The notes under the pieces were generated by a model that worked only from the letters and a program-made list of their open reading frames with translations, did no database searches and was not told the DNA's origin. A DNA stretch of 64,000 nucleotides from Anaerococcus octavius (GTDB lineage: Bacteria; Bacillota; Clostridia; Tissierellales; Peptoniphilaceae): assembly GCF_900445265.1 (NCBI RefSeq), contig NZ_UFTA01000002.1, positions 558,001 to 622,000 of the forward strand, in the 5' to 3' direction. Below, piece by piece: positions 1 through 7,564 of the stretch (the first letter of the stretch is position 1; every line of letters begins with the position of its first letter). A program made the position numbers and the translations under genes.

Positions 1-87
1 TACCAATTTGCCGAATATGTATTATACAATATAGTATAATAGTTAAAGATATTAGTTAAGAGAAGAATTAAAATAAGAGGTATATAA

Positions 88-1206
88 ATGATTTATTTAG
101 ATAACGCAGCTACAACTAAAATATATAAAAAAGCACAGGATGCTAGGGCTATGGCTGAAGATCAAGCTTTTGCAAATTCCTCATCAATTCATAGTTTTGG
201 AATGAAATCTAATAATCTTTTAAAAGAATCCAGACAAATAATAGCTAATGTTATTGGATCAAAAGCTGATGAGATTTATTTTACAAAGGGTGCTACAGAA
301 GCAAATAACATTGCAATATCCTCTTTAAGTGGCGAATATAATATTGCAATAACTTCATCTATAGAACATTCTTCTGTATATGCTAGTTACAAAAATAATA
401 TATATAAAGATGTAATTTATTTAAAAAACGATAGCCATGGTTTTATTGATATAGATTGTTTAAAAAATAATTTAAGTGAAGATGTAAAAATAGTTTCAAT
501 TATATATGCAAATAATGAAACAGGAACTATCCAAGATATAAGAAAAATTAGTGATATTGTTAAATCTTATAATAAAGATATTGTTATGCACATAGATGCT
601 ACTCAAGCTATGGGTAAGATTTCATGTGATGTAAATAAATTGAATGTTGACTTAATGAGTTTTTCAGCCCATAAATTTCACGGACCAAAAGGTGTTGGTG
701 GATTATATGTTAGAAAGGAAGTCTTAAATAAAATAAAACCAGTCCTATATGGAGGTTACCAACAAGTAATTTCAAGTGGAACTGACAATCATCCTGAGAT
801 TTATGCTATGGCTATAGCTTTAAAAGAACAAATAGATGCAAATGAATTTAATTATGTAAATGATCTAAACCAATATATGAGAGAATTAATTAAAAATAAT
901 ATTAGTGACTATATTATTAATAGTCCAGATCACGACTATTCACCATATGTCTTGAGTGTTGGATTTGCTAAAATAAAATCAGAAGTATTGCTTCATATGC
1001 TAGAGAATAAGGATATATTTGTATCCAGTGGTTCTGCTTGTTCTAAGGGTAATAATAACCGTATATTAGAAGCTTTGAATGTAGATTCAAAATACAGTGA
1101 TGGTGTAATCAGATTTTCTTTTAATGGTGAAAATACAAAGGAAGAATTAGATTATGTTATAGATGTTTTAAAAGATTCTATAGAAGAAATAAGAAGGGTT
1201 ATGTAA
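88..1206 (+). CDS. Cysteine desulfurase, NifS/IscS family
   Basis: PLP enzyme of 372 residues that removes sulfur from L-cysteine as an enzyme-bound persulfide. The PLP-lysine motif SAHKFHGPKG and the C-terminal catalytic loop SSGSACS are both visible. The TAATG overlap with thiI at 1204-1208 shows translational coupling. By analogy with NifZ-ThiI of Bacillus subtilis, this is probably a dedicated sulfur donor for tRNA 4-thiouridine rather than the general Fe-S cluster desulfurase; that role is inferred from context. The AAGAGG upstream of the ATG serves as ribosome binding site. Confidence 0.93.
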   Translation: MIYLDNAATTKIYKKAQDARAMAEDQAFANSSSIHSFGMKSNNLLKESRQIIANVIGSKADEIYFTKGATEANNIAISSLSGEYNIAITSSIEHSSVYASYKNNIYKDVIYLKNDSHGFIDIDCLKNNLSEDVKIVSIIYANNETGTIQDIRKISDIVKSYNKDIVMHIDATQAMGKISCDVNKLNVDLMSFSAHKFHGPKGVGGLYVRKEVLNKIKPVLYGGYQQVISSGTDNHPEIYAMAIALKEQIDANEFNYVNDLNQYMRELIKNNISDYIINSPDHDYSPYVLSVGFAKIKSEVLLHMLENKDIFVSSGSACSKGNNNRILEALNVDSKYSDGVIRFSFNGENTKEELDYVIDVLKDSIEEIRRVM

Positions 1207-2366
1207 TGCAAACACTATTATCAGTAAGCTTTGGTGAACTTTTTTTAAAAGGTGCAAATAGAAAAACTTTTTTTAATAATGCTTTAAGTCATATTTTAGC
1301 TAATATTAAAGATATAGGATATGAAGATACTTATGTAGAAAGTGCAAAACTTTACATAAAAGCTAGTGAAGATAAATTTGATGACTTAATAAAAGAAATT
1401 GAGAAAGTCTTTGGCATAGCTTATATAGATGAAGTATATAGAGTAGACAAAAATCTTGATGATATTTTTGATGCTGCTAAGTATATTGTAGAAAAAAATT
1501 ATTCTGAAGTTAATTATACATTTAAAGCAGATACAACTAGAGTAGACAAATCATTTGAATTTGATTCTCCAAAAATAAACGCCATGCTGGGAGATTATTT
1601 GCTTGATGAATTTGATAATCTTTCAGTTGATATTCACAATCCAGATTTTAAAGTATATGTAGATATAAAAAATAATGCTTATGTATATTCTAAAAGACAT
1701 AAGGGTCTAGGTGGACTACCAATAGGTAGTAGCGGTGAAGGATTACTTTTACTTTCTGGAGGAATAGATTCACCTGTAGCTGGTTTTATGATGGCAAAAC
1801 GTGGTATGAGAGTTAATGCAGTTCACTTCCATTCCTATCCATTTACATCCAAACAAGCTCATCAAAAAGCCGAGGACTTGGCAAAATTAATGTCGTATTA
1901 TACAGGACCACTTAAATTTTATTCAGTAAATTTAGCAAATATTTATAAGGAAATTGCTACAAATTGCGATAGAAGAGAAACTACTATTCTTTCAAGAAGA
2001 TTTATGATGAGAATATCAAATTTGATTGCTGAAAAATATACTTACCAAGCCTTTATCACAGGAGAATCACTAGGACAAGTTGCTTCTCAAACATTAGAAT
2101 CTATTACAGTTATAGAAGAATCTGCTAAATTTCCTATCCTAAGACCACTAATCGCCTTAGACAAGCAAGATATAATAAATACTGCGATAAATATAGGCAC
2201 TTATGACAAATCTATAGAACCCTTTGATGATTGCTGTTCAATATTTGCACCAGATAAGCCAGTTACCAAACCAAAATTTAAATATATACAAAGATCTGAA
2301 GAAAAATTAGATATACAAAAACTTGTCGATGAAGCTATTGATACTATGGAAATTATTGAAATTTAA
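1206..2366 (+). CDS. thiI: tRNA 4-thiouridine synthase ThiI
   Basis: Uses ATP to adenylate U8 of tRNA and replaces the oxygen with sulfur supplied by a desulfurase. The N-terminal ferredoxin-like and THUMP regions (about residues 1-165) precede the PP-loop motif LLSGGIDSPVAGF at about 180-192. The length (386) matches the short Gram-positive form, which lacks the C-terminal rhodanese domain of the E. coli protein. The start overlaps the stop of the cysteine desulfurase by one base, so the two form a functional pair. Confidence 0.95.
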   Translation: MQTLLSVSFGELFLKGANRKTFFNNALSHILANIKDIGYEDTYVESAKLYIKASEDKFDDLIKEIEKVFGIAYIDEVYRVDKNLDDIFDAAKYIVEKNYSEVNYTFKADTTRVDKSFEFDSPKINAMLGDYLLDEFDNLSVDIHNPDFKVYVDIKNNAYVYSKRHKGLGGLPIGSSGEGLLLLSGGIDSPVAGFMMAKRGMRVNAVHFHSYPFTSKQAHQKAEDLAKLMSYYTGPLKFYSVNLANIYKEIATNCDRRETTILSRRFMMRISNLIAEKYTYQAFITGESLGQVASQTLESITVIEESAKFPILRPLIALDKQDIINTAINIGTYDKSIEPFDDCCSIFAPDKPVTKPKFKYIQRSEEKLDIQKLVDEAIDTMEIIEI

Positions 2367-2373
2367 GTTTTAT

Positions 2374-2402
2374 TTGACAATCAAATAAAAAGATAGTATC
2401 AT
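2374..2402 (+). promoter_or_regulatory. Sigma-A-type promoter for rplU-prp-rpmA
   Basis: A perfect -35 TTGACA (2374-2379) and -10 TATCAT (2397-2402) are separated by 17 bases. They lie just after the thiI stop and before the L21 leader hairpin, so the ribosomal protein unit has its own start site at about 2408. Confidence 0.75.
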
Positions 2403-2407
2403 TTTAA

Positions 2408-2468
2408 GGTAAACCGCTCAGTTTAGGTACTGATCACCTAAACTGGCGAGAATCTAAGAATAAGGAGG
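2408..2468 (+). ncRNA. Ribosomal protein L21 leader (autoregulatory mRNA element)
   Basis: The 5' UTR of rplU has a perfect 10-bp hairpin (2419-2428 paired with 2436-2445). It is flanked by CCGCT on the 5' side and GGCGAG on the 3' side, and is followed by the AAGGAGG ribosome binding site. This layout fits the L21 leader known from Firmicutes, in which excess L21 is thought to bind its own leader. The assignment rests on position and pattern; a covariance-model search was not possible here. Confidence 0.7.
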
Positions 2469-2473
2469 AGCCC

Positions 2474-2788
2474 ATGTACGCAATTATAAAAACAGGTGGC
2501 AAACAATACAAAGTATCAGAAGGGGACTTAGTAAGAGTTGAAAAACTTCCTTACGAAGTTGGCGAAACTGTTGAATTTGATGAAGTACTATTAGTTGCAA
2601 ACGATAGCGATATTAAAGTTGGATCACCAACTGTAGCAAACGCAAAGGTATCTGCAACAATAGAAGATCAAAACAAAGACAAAAAGATTATCGTTTACAA
2701 ATACAAACCTAAAAAAATGTATAGAAAAAAACAAGGACACAGACAACCTTATACTTTAGTTAAAATTGATAGCATCTCTGCTAACTAA
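2474..2788 (+). CDS. rplU: 50S ribosomal protein L21
   Basis: A 104-residue L21 starting [14 protein letters not shown], the family signature. It binds 23S rRNA in the large subunit. A strong AAGGAGG site precedes the ATG. It is first in the conserved rplU-prp-rpmA unit, and its stop overlaps the start of prp (TAATG). Confidence 0.98.
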   Translation: MYAIIKTGGKQYKVSEGDLVRVEKLPYEVGETVEFDEVLLVANDSDIKVGSPTVANAKVSATIEDQNKDKKIIVYKYKPKKMYRKKQGHRQPYTLVKIDSISAN

Positions 2789-3099
2789 TGATTAAAGTAA
2801 ATTTAATCTATAACAAAGACATTTTCAAAGGATTTGAAATTACTGGCCATGCAGACTATGATGAACACGGTAAAGATATAGTTTGCGCAGCAGTATCTAT
2901 GCTAGCTTATACAACTGTAAATTCTCTTGATAGTTACGATTATGAGGTAGAATTTAGTGATGATGAAGAAACTATGAAACTATTAGTAGAAAATCCATCT
3001 CACGATTCAGAAGTAATTTTAAATACTTTTAACACAGGTATTTGGACACTAACACAAAGTTATAGTGACTTTGTAGAAGCTTACAAAACTATAATATAA
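2788..3099 (+). CDS. prp: Ribosomal-processing cysteine protease Prp
   Basis: A 103-residue protease that trims the N-terminal extension of L27 in Firmicutes. The catalytic pair is visible as His in GHADYDEHG and Cys in DIVCAAVSM. It sits between rplU and rpmA, its usual place. The adjacent L27 carries the expected extension, so the protease and its substrate are both present. Confidence 0.95.
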   Translation: MIKVNLIYNKDIFKGFEITGHADYDEHGKDIVCAAVSMLAYTTVNSLDSYDYEVEFSDDEETMKLLVENPSHDSEVILNTFNTGIWTLTQSYSDFVEAYKTII

Positions 3100-3109
3100 G
3101 GAGATATAA

Positions 3110-3403
3110 ATGATTTTAAATATTAACTTACAAAGATTTTCTAGTAAAAAAGGGGTATCTTCTTCTAAAAACGGTAGAGATTCAGAAAGTAAAAGACTTG
3201 GTACAAAAAGAGCAGATGGTCAATTTGTAAATGCTGGATCTATTATCGTTAGACAAAGAGGAACAAAAATTCACCCAGGTAACAATGTTAAAAAAGGTGG
3301 AGATGATACTCTATACGCATCTTGCGAAGGAATCGTAAAATTTGAAAGAAAAGGACGTGACAGAAAACAAGTTTCTGTTTATCCAAAACAAGATATTGCT
3401 TAA
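3110..3403 (+). CDS. rpmA: 50S ribosomal protein L27, N-terminally extended precursor
   Basis: A 97-residue L27 whose N-terminus near the peptidyl transferase centre aids tRNA placement. It begins [15 protein letters not shown]; residues 1-10 form the extension removed by Prp in this phylum, with likely cleavage between Phe10 and Ser11. The usual site has FF, and here the first Phe is Arg. AAGGAG precedes the start at good spacing. A strong terminator follows, closing the unit. Confidence 0.96.
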   Translation: MILNINLQRFSSKKGVSSSKNGRDSESKRLGTKRADGQFVNAGSIIVRQRGTKIHPGNNVKKGGDDTLYASCEGIVKFERKGRDRKQVSVYPKQDIA

Positions 3404-3411
3404 AAATTAAT

Positions 3412-3440
3412 AAGCCTGCCTTTTCGGCAGGCTTTTTTTC
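3412..3440 (+). terminator. Rho-independent terminator after rpmA
   Basis: A 9-bp stem, AAGCCTGCC with GGCAGGCTT, encloses a TTTTC loop and is followed by a T run. Confidence 0.93.
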
Positions 3441-3458
3441 ATATGAAAGGATATTTAT

Positions 3459-4739
3459 ATGATAGATTTTGCAAAAATTAATCTAAAAGCAGGCGATGGT
3501 GGTAATGGAGCTGTTGCATGGAGACGAGAAAAGTATGAACCAACTGGCGGTCCTGCTGGTGGTGATGGAGGAGATGGAGGTAGCATAATAATAAAAGCTA
3601 CTAGAAACCTATCTACCCTAGATGATTTTAAATACAAAACAAAATATAAAGCAGAAAACGGACAACCAGGTGGTAAATCTAAAAAATTTGGTAAAAAAGG
3701 TGAAGATTTAATTCTAAAAGTACCAGTTGGTACTATCCTTAGAGAAGCTGAAAGTAACACGATTATAAAAGACTTTAAAACTGATAATGAGGAGTTTTTA
3801 ATAGCTAAAGGTGGTAAAGGTGGTAGAGGAAATGTTCACTTTAAAAATTCTATCCGCCAAGCACCAAGATTTGCTGAAAATGGAAAAAAAGGCCAAGAAA
3901 TTGATCTTATAATGGAACTAAAAGTTCTAGCAGATGTGGGACTTGTAGGCCTACCAAATGTTGGTAAATCCACATTAATATCTGTAATTACATCAGCAAA
4001 ACCCAAAATAGCTAATTATCATTTTACAACAATTGATCCAAATTTAGGAGTTGTAAATATTGATAAAGAAAGATCATTTATTGTAGCTGACATACCAGGG
4101 CTAATAGAAGGTGCCAACGAAGGTCAAGGCTTAGGTCATGATTTCTTAAAACATATAGAAAGATGTAGAGTTTTAGTTCATTTGGTAGATATTTCAGGGA
4201 TAGAAGGTCGTGATCCAATAGCTGATTTTACTTTAATAAATGAAGAATTAAAATTATATAATGAAAAATTAGCTGATAAACCAATGATCATAGCTTTAAA
4301 TAAAACAGACCTAGACTTTAATGACAATGCTTCTAAATTTATGGAAGAGTTTGGAAGTGACTATAAGATATTTAAAATATCTGCGGCTACAACTGATGGA
4401 ATAAAAGATTTATTAGATGCAACATATAATTTACTTTTAGAATCAGAAAATAAAAAATTTGATCTTATTGAGGATATTGATGATAACTTCCTTAACGATT
4501 ATTACAATAGGGAAGTAGAGTACGACTTACAATTTGCAAAAGAAAATGGTATTTATTTAGTTTATGGTAAAAGAATAGATAATCTTTTAGAAAGAGTAAA
4601 TCTAGAAGATTATGATTCTAGAATGTACTTTGAAAGTAAATTAAGAGAAATGGAAGTTTTTGATAAACTTATAGAAATGGGAATTGAAGAAGGAGATAGT
4701 GTTGCTGTAGGTGATATTGTCTTTGAATACTTTGAATAG
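3459..4739 (+). CDS. obgE: GTPase ObgE/CgtA
   Basis: A 426-residue Obg GTPase that acts in 50S assembly and (p)ppGpp-linked growth control. The glycine-rich Obg domain spans about 1-157. The G domain follows, with GLPNVGKST (G1), DIPGLIEGA (G3) and NKTD (G4). The C-terminal OCT domain ends the protein. Its length and its place after rpmA are typical. An AAAGGA site precedes the ATG. Confidence 0.97.
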   Translation: MIDFAKINLKAGDGGNGAVAWRREKYEPTGGPAGGDGGDGGSIIIKATRNLSTLDDFKYKTKYKAENGQPGGKSKKFGKKGEDLILKVPVGTILREAESNTIIKDFKTDNEEFLIAKGGKGGRGNVHFKNSIRQAPRFAENGKKGQEIDLIMELKVLADVGLVGLPNVGKSTLISVITSAKPKIANYHFTTIDPNLGVVNIDKERSFIVADIPGLIEGANEGQGLGHDFLKHIERCRVLVHLVDISGIEGRDPIADFTLINEELKLYNEKLADKPMIIALNKTDLDFNDNASKFMEEFGSDYKIFKISAATTDGIKDLLDATYNLLLESENKKFDLIEDIDDNFLNDYYNREVEYDLQFAKENGIYLVYGKRIDNLLERVNLEDYDSRMYFESKLREMEVFDKLIEMGIEEGDSVAVGDIVFEYFE

Positions 4740-4752
4740 GAGGTAAGTAAAT

Positions 4753-5037
4753 ATGCTTACAGGAAAACAACGTGCTATGCTAAAAGCAGAAAGCCATGAT
4801 TATAAACCAGTTGTAAATATAGGTAAGTTTTCTTTAACTGATGATGTTATAAATGCGGTTGAAGAAGCATTAGAAGCACGTGAATTAATAAAAATAAAAA
4901 TTTTGAATAATAATATGGATGACCCAAATGAAATATTACAAGAATTACTAGAAAAATTAGGTGCGAAATTTGTAAATCATGTGGGTAATATATTTACTAT
5001 ATATAGAAAAAACGAAGATAATAAATTTGAACTTTGA
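4753..5037 (+). CDS. yhbY: YhbY-type CRM-domain RNA-binding protein
   Basis: A 94-residue single CRM domain that starts MLTGKQRAMLKAESHDYKPVV and is associated with pre-50S particles. GGAGG lies 8 bases before the start. It lies between obgE and nadD, as in many Firmicutes, which supports a ribosome-assembly role. Confidence 0.92.
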   Translation: MLTGKQRAMLKAESHDYKPVVNIGKFSLTDDVINAVEEALEARELIKIKILNNNMDDPNEILQELLEKLGAKFVNHVGNIFTIYRKNEDNKFEL

Positions 5038-5046
5038 GGGGATAAA

Positions 5047-5643
5047 ATGAAAATTGGTCTTTACGGTGGAACCTTTGATCCCATTCATATAGGTCATTTA
5101 ATTGTATTGGAAAATACACTTAATTTTATGGGCCTAGATAAAATAATAGTTCTTCCAAGCTCGAATCCACCACACAAACAAAATAAAAAAAAGACAGATA
5201 CAAGTATTAGGGTAGAAATGGTTAAAGCTGCTATAGAAGATAATCCGAAATTAGAGTTGTCTACTTTTGAAGCTAATGATGACTCAGTCATCTATACTCA
5301 TCAAACTTTAGATTATTTTAAAAATAAATATCCTGAGCATGAGTTTTATTATATTATGGGTGAAGATTCATTTATGACAATTGATTCATGGAGAAACTAT
5401 GAAAAAATTTTAAATGATCATCTTATAGTTTTTGCAAGAACAAGCATAGAAAAAGATAGTGATTTAGTAAAAAAATTTGAACAAATCAAAAAAGACAATG
5501 AAAAAATTTACCTAATTGATAACCTAAATATAAATATATCTTCTACCCTTATTAGAGATTTAGTAAAAGAAAACAAAAGTATCAAATATTTAGTTCCTGA
5601 TCCAGTCTATAAGCTTATAAAGGAGTATGAATTATATGTATAA
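5047..5643 (+). CDS. nadD: Nicotinate-nucleotide adenylyltransferase
   Basis: Makes deamido-NAD from nicotinate mononucleotide and ATP. The nucleotidyltransferase motifs GGTFDPIHIGHL (residues 6-17) and the C-terminal ISSTLIR are intact in a 198-residue protein. It is translationally linked to yqeK downstream. Confidence 0.95.
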   Translation: MKIGLYGGTFDPIHIGHLIVLENTLNFMGLDKIIVLPSSNPPHKQNKKKTDTSIRVEMVKAAIEDNPKLELSTFEANDDSVIYTHQTLDYFKNKYPEHEFYYIMGEDSFMTIDSWRNYEKILNDHLIVFARTSIEKDSDLVKKFEQIKKDNEKIYLIDNLNINISSTLIRDLVKENKSIKYLVPDPVYKLIKEYELYV

Positions 5644-6190
5644 TTTAGAGGCTTGGGAAGATAAACTAATAGCAGATATTGGTAAAAAAAGATTCAATCA
5701 TTGTAAGAGAGTTATGAAAATGGCTTTGTTATTAAATAGTGACATCGAAGAAGATAAGGTAAAAACTGCAGCTATTTTACATGATTGTGCTAAATATAAC
5801 GAAGATAAATATATGATGCTCTACGGCGAAAATATCGATTCTTATCAGTTACAGTTTAAAGCTGTATTACATTCTTTTTTAGGAGCAGAAGTTGCCAAAA
5901 AAGAGTATAATATAAATGATAACGATGTATTGGATGCAATTAAATACCACACTACAGGCAGAGAAAATATGACACAGCTTGATAAGATAATCTACTTAGC
6001 TGATGCCATAGAAGAAAAAAGAAACTACCCAGGTGTAGATCATATAAGAAAGCTTGCAAAAAATGATTTAGATGAGGCTATTTTATATAGCTTAGATCAT
6101 AATATTACTTATATAATCGAAAAAAATGATTTGATTCATCCACTTACAATTGATGCAAGAAATTACTTGATTAAGGAGAAAAATGAATAA
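5636..6190 (+). CDS. yqeK: YqeK-type HD-domain bis(5'-nucleosyl)-tetraphosphatase
   Basis: HD-domain hydrolase; the family splits Ap4A into two ADP. The HD motif is in ILHDCAKYNED, with further metal ligands in KYHTTG and YLADAIE. I place the start at 5636 (MYNLEAWEDK), because AGGAG at 5621-5625 is 10 bases away. An in-frame ATG at 5627 would leave only one base. It overlaps the end of nadD and precedes rsfS, the usual order. Confidence 0.88.
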   Translation: MYNLEAWEDKLIADIGKKRFNHCKRVMKMALLLNSDIEEDKVKTAAILHDCAKYNEDKYMMLYGENIDSYQLQFKAVLHSFLGAEVAKKEYNINDNDVLDAIKYHTTGRENMTQLDKIIYLADAIEEKRNYPGVDHIRKLAKNDLDEAILYSLDHNITYIIEKNDLIHPLTIDARNYLIKEKNE

Positions 6191-6491
6191 ATTAGATATA
6201 ATACTAAAAGTTTTAGATGATAGAAAAGCTGAAGATGTAAATGTATTAGAACTTAAAGATTCTTCAATTGCAGACACATTTGTAATTGCTACAGGTACAT
6301 CAGTTATTCAAACTAAAGCTCTTGCGGATTATATAGAAGAAGAGCTAGATAAAAATGGCTTTTCTCTTTTATCTAAGGAAGGATTAAGGGAAGGTGAGTG
6401 GATATTAATGGATGCAGATGACATTATAATCCATATTTTCACTCAAAGACAAAGAGAATTTTATGGCATAGACGATTTATGGGAAGAGTAA
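6183..6491 (+). CDS. rsfS: Ribosomal silencing factor RsfS
   Basis: A 102-residue protein that binds L14 and blocks subunit joining when nutrients run low. The family signatures DTFVIATG and GEWILMDADDIIIHIF are clear. Its start lies inside the yqeK stop, so it is coupled to the nadD-yqeK unit. Confidence 0.95.
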   Translation: MNKLDIILKVLDDRKAEDVNVLELKDSSIADTFVIATGTSVIQTKALADYIEEELDKNGFSLLSKEGLREGEWILMDADDIIIHIFTQRQREFYGIDDLWEE

Positions 6492-6518
6492 TCTTTTCAT
6501 AAATCTCCTGGTATCATA

Positions 6519-7145
6519 ATGGAAAACAAAAATAAAGATAAAATAATAATCGGATTAATTATTGCCTTAGCTATAGCTATTGGCAATAATTTTATAAAAG
6601 AAAAACAAGGCGATAGCCTTAATGAAAACTTTACTTTACTAGATAAAAATGAAGATGATTTATTATTAGAGGATGAAACAGATGATGATGCAAAAGAAAA
6701 TGAAGCAATGAAAGTACATATCACAGGCCAAATTAATAGAGAAGGTGTCTATGAAATAAAAGACGGTGATAGACTTGAAGATTTGATAAATAAAGCTGGT
6801 GGACTTAGTCCTGATGCTGATAGCAAGTCTTTAAATTTGGCCATGAAATTAGAAGATCAGATGAAGATATACATACCTAGTAAAGATGAAATTCTAGACC
6901 AAGAAGATGCTAGTACTGATCAAATAATTTCTAACGCAGATCCAAGTTCTCAAGAAGGAAAAATTAATATAAATGAAGCTAGTAAAGAGGAGCTGATGAC
7001 TTTGCCAAATATTGGTGAGAAAAGAGCTCAAGCCATTATTGATTATAGAGAAAGCAAAAAATTTGAAACTATTGAAGAAATAAAAAATGTAACTGGCATT
7101 GGAGATAAATTTTATCAAGCAATGCAAGATCTAATAACAGTATAG
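6519..7145 (+). CDS. comEA: ComEA-like membrane-anchored DNA-binding protein
   Basis: A 208-residue protein with an N-terminal membrane segment (about residues 9-22), an acidic linker, and a SLBB domain starting VHITGQINREGVYEI. A C-terminal helix-hairpin-helix pair has INEASKEELMTLPNIGEKRAQAIIDY. The family binds double-stranded DNA during transformation. comEB and comEC are not nearby, so a competence role is not proven. No clear Shine-Dalgarno precedes the ATG, and the 27-base gap after rsfS suggests coupling or weak translation. Confidence 0.82.
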   Translation: MENKNKDKIIIGLIIALAIAIGNNFIKEKQGDSLNENFTLLDKNEDDLLLEDETDDDAKENEAMKVHITGQINREGVYEIKDGDRLEDLINKAGGLSPDADSKSLNLAMKLEDQMKIYIPSKDEILDQEDASTDQIISNADPSSQEGKININEASKEELMTLPNIGEKRAQAIIDYRESKKFETIEEIKNVTGIGDKFYQAMQDLITV

Positions 7146-7153
7146 GTGGTTAA

Positions 7154-7564
7154 ATGAAATTATCAACTAGAAGCAGGTATGGATTAAGAGCAGTTTGCTA
7201 CTTAGCTGAAAATGAAGATAAGGGCTATATACCAGTATCAGAAATTTCAGAAAAACTAAATCTTTCAGAAAATTACTTAGAACAATTAGTTAGACTTCTA
7301 AAAAAAGAAAATATTGTAGAATCAAGTAGAGGTCCAAAAGGTGGCTATAAATTAACTAAAAATCCAGATGAAGTAACAGCTGGAGAAGTAATCAGGGTAT
7401 TAGAAGGTGATTGGAACATAACAGGATGTTATCCAGATGGACATTGTGAAGATAAGTGCAATGCCTACTTTGCCTTTTATAAAATAGATGAAGCAATAAA
7501 TGATACTATAGATTCCATAACTTTAAATGAGATAATTAATAACAAAGTTGAGGTAGAAAAATGA
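7154..7564 (+). CDS. Rrf2-family transcriptional regulator
   Basis: A 136-residue winged-helix regulator of the IscR/CymR family, with the family start MKLSTRSRYGLRAVCYLA. Three cysteines lie in GCYPDGHCEDKCNAY with C-x5-C-x3-C spacing, so an Fe-S cofactor is possible. The spacing differs from the C-x5-C-x5-C of IscR. Position just before alaS is common for this family. Targets (Fe-S or cysteine genes) are inferred from family only. Confidence 0.9.
   Translation: MKLSTRSRYGLRAVCYLAENEDKGYIPVSEISEKLNLSENYLEQLVRLLKKENIVESSRGPKGGYKLTKNPDEVTAGEVIRVLEGDWNITGCYPDGHCEDKCNAYFAFYKIDEAINDTIDSITLNEIINNKVEVEK

Noticed and set aside
1-87. Promoter of the cysteine desulfurase gene
   Set aside because: A TATAAT at 35-40 is present, but TTGCCG at 8-13 is 21 bases away, too far. 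The region is cut by the window edge.
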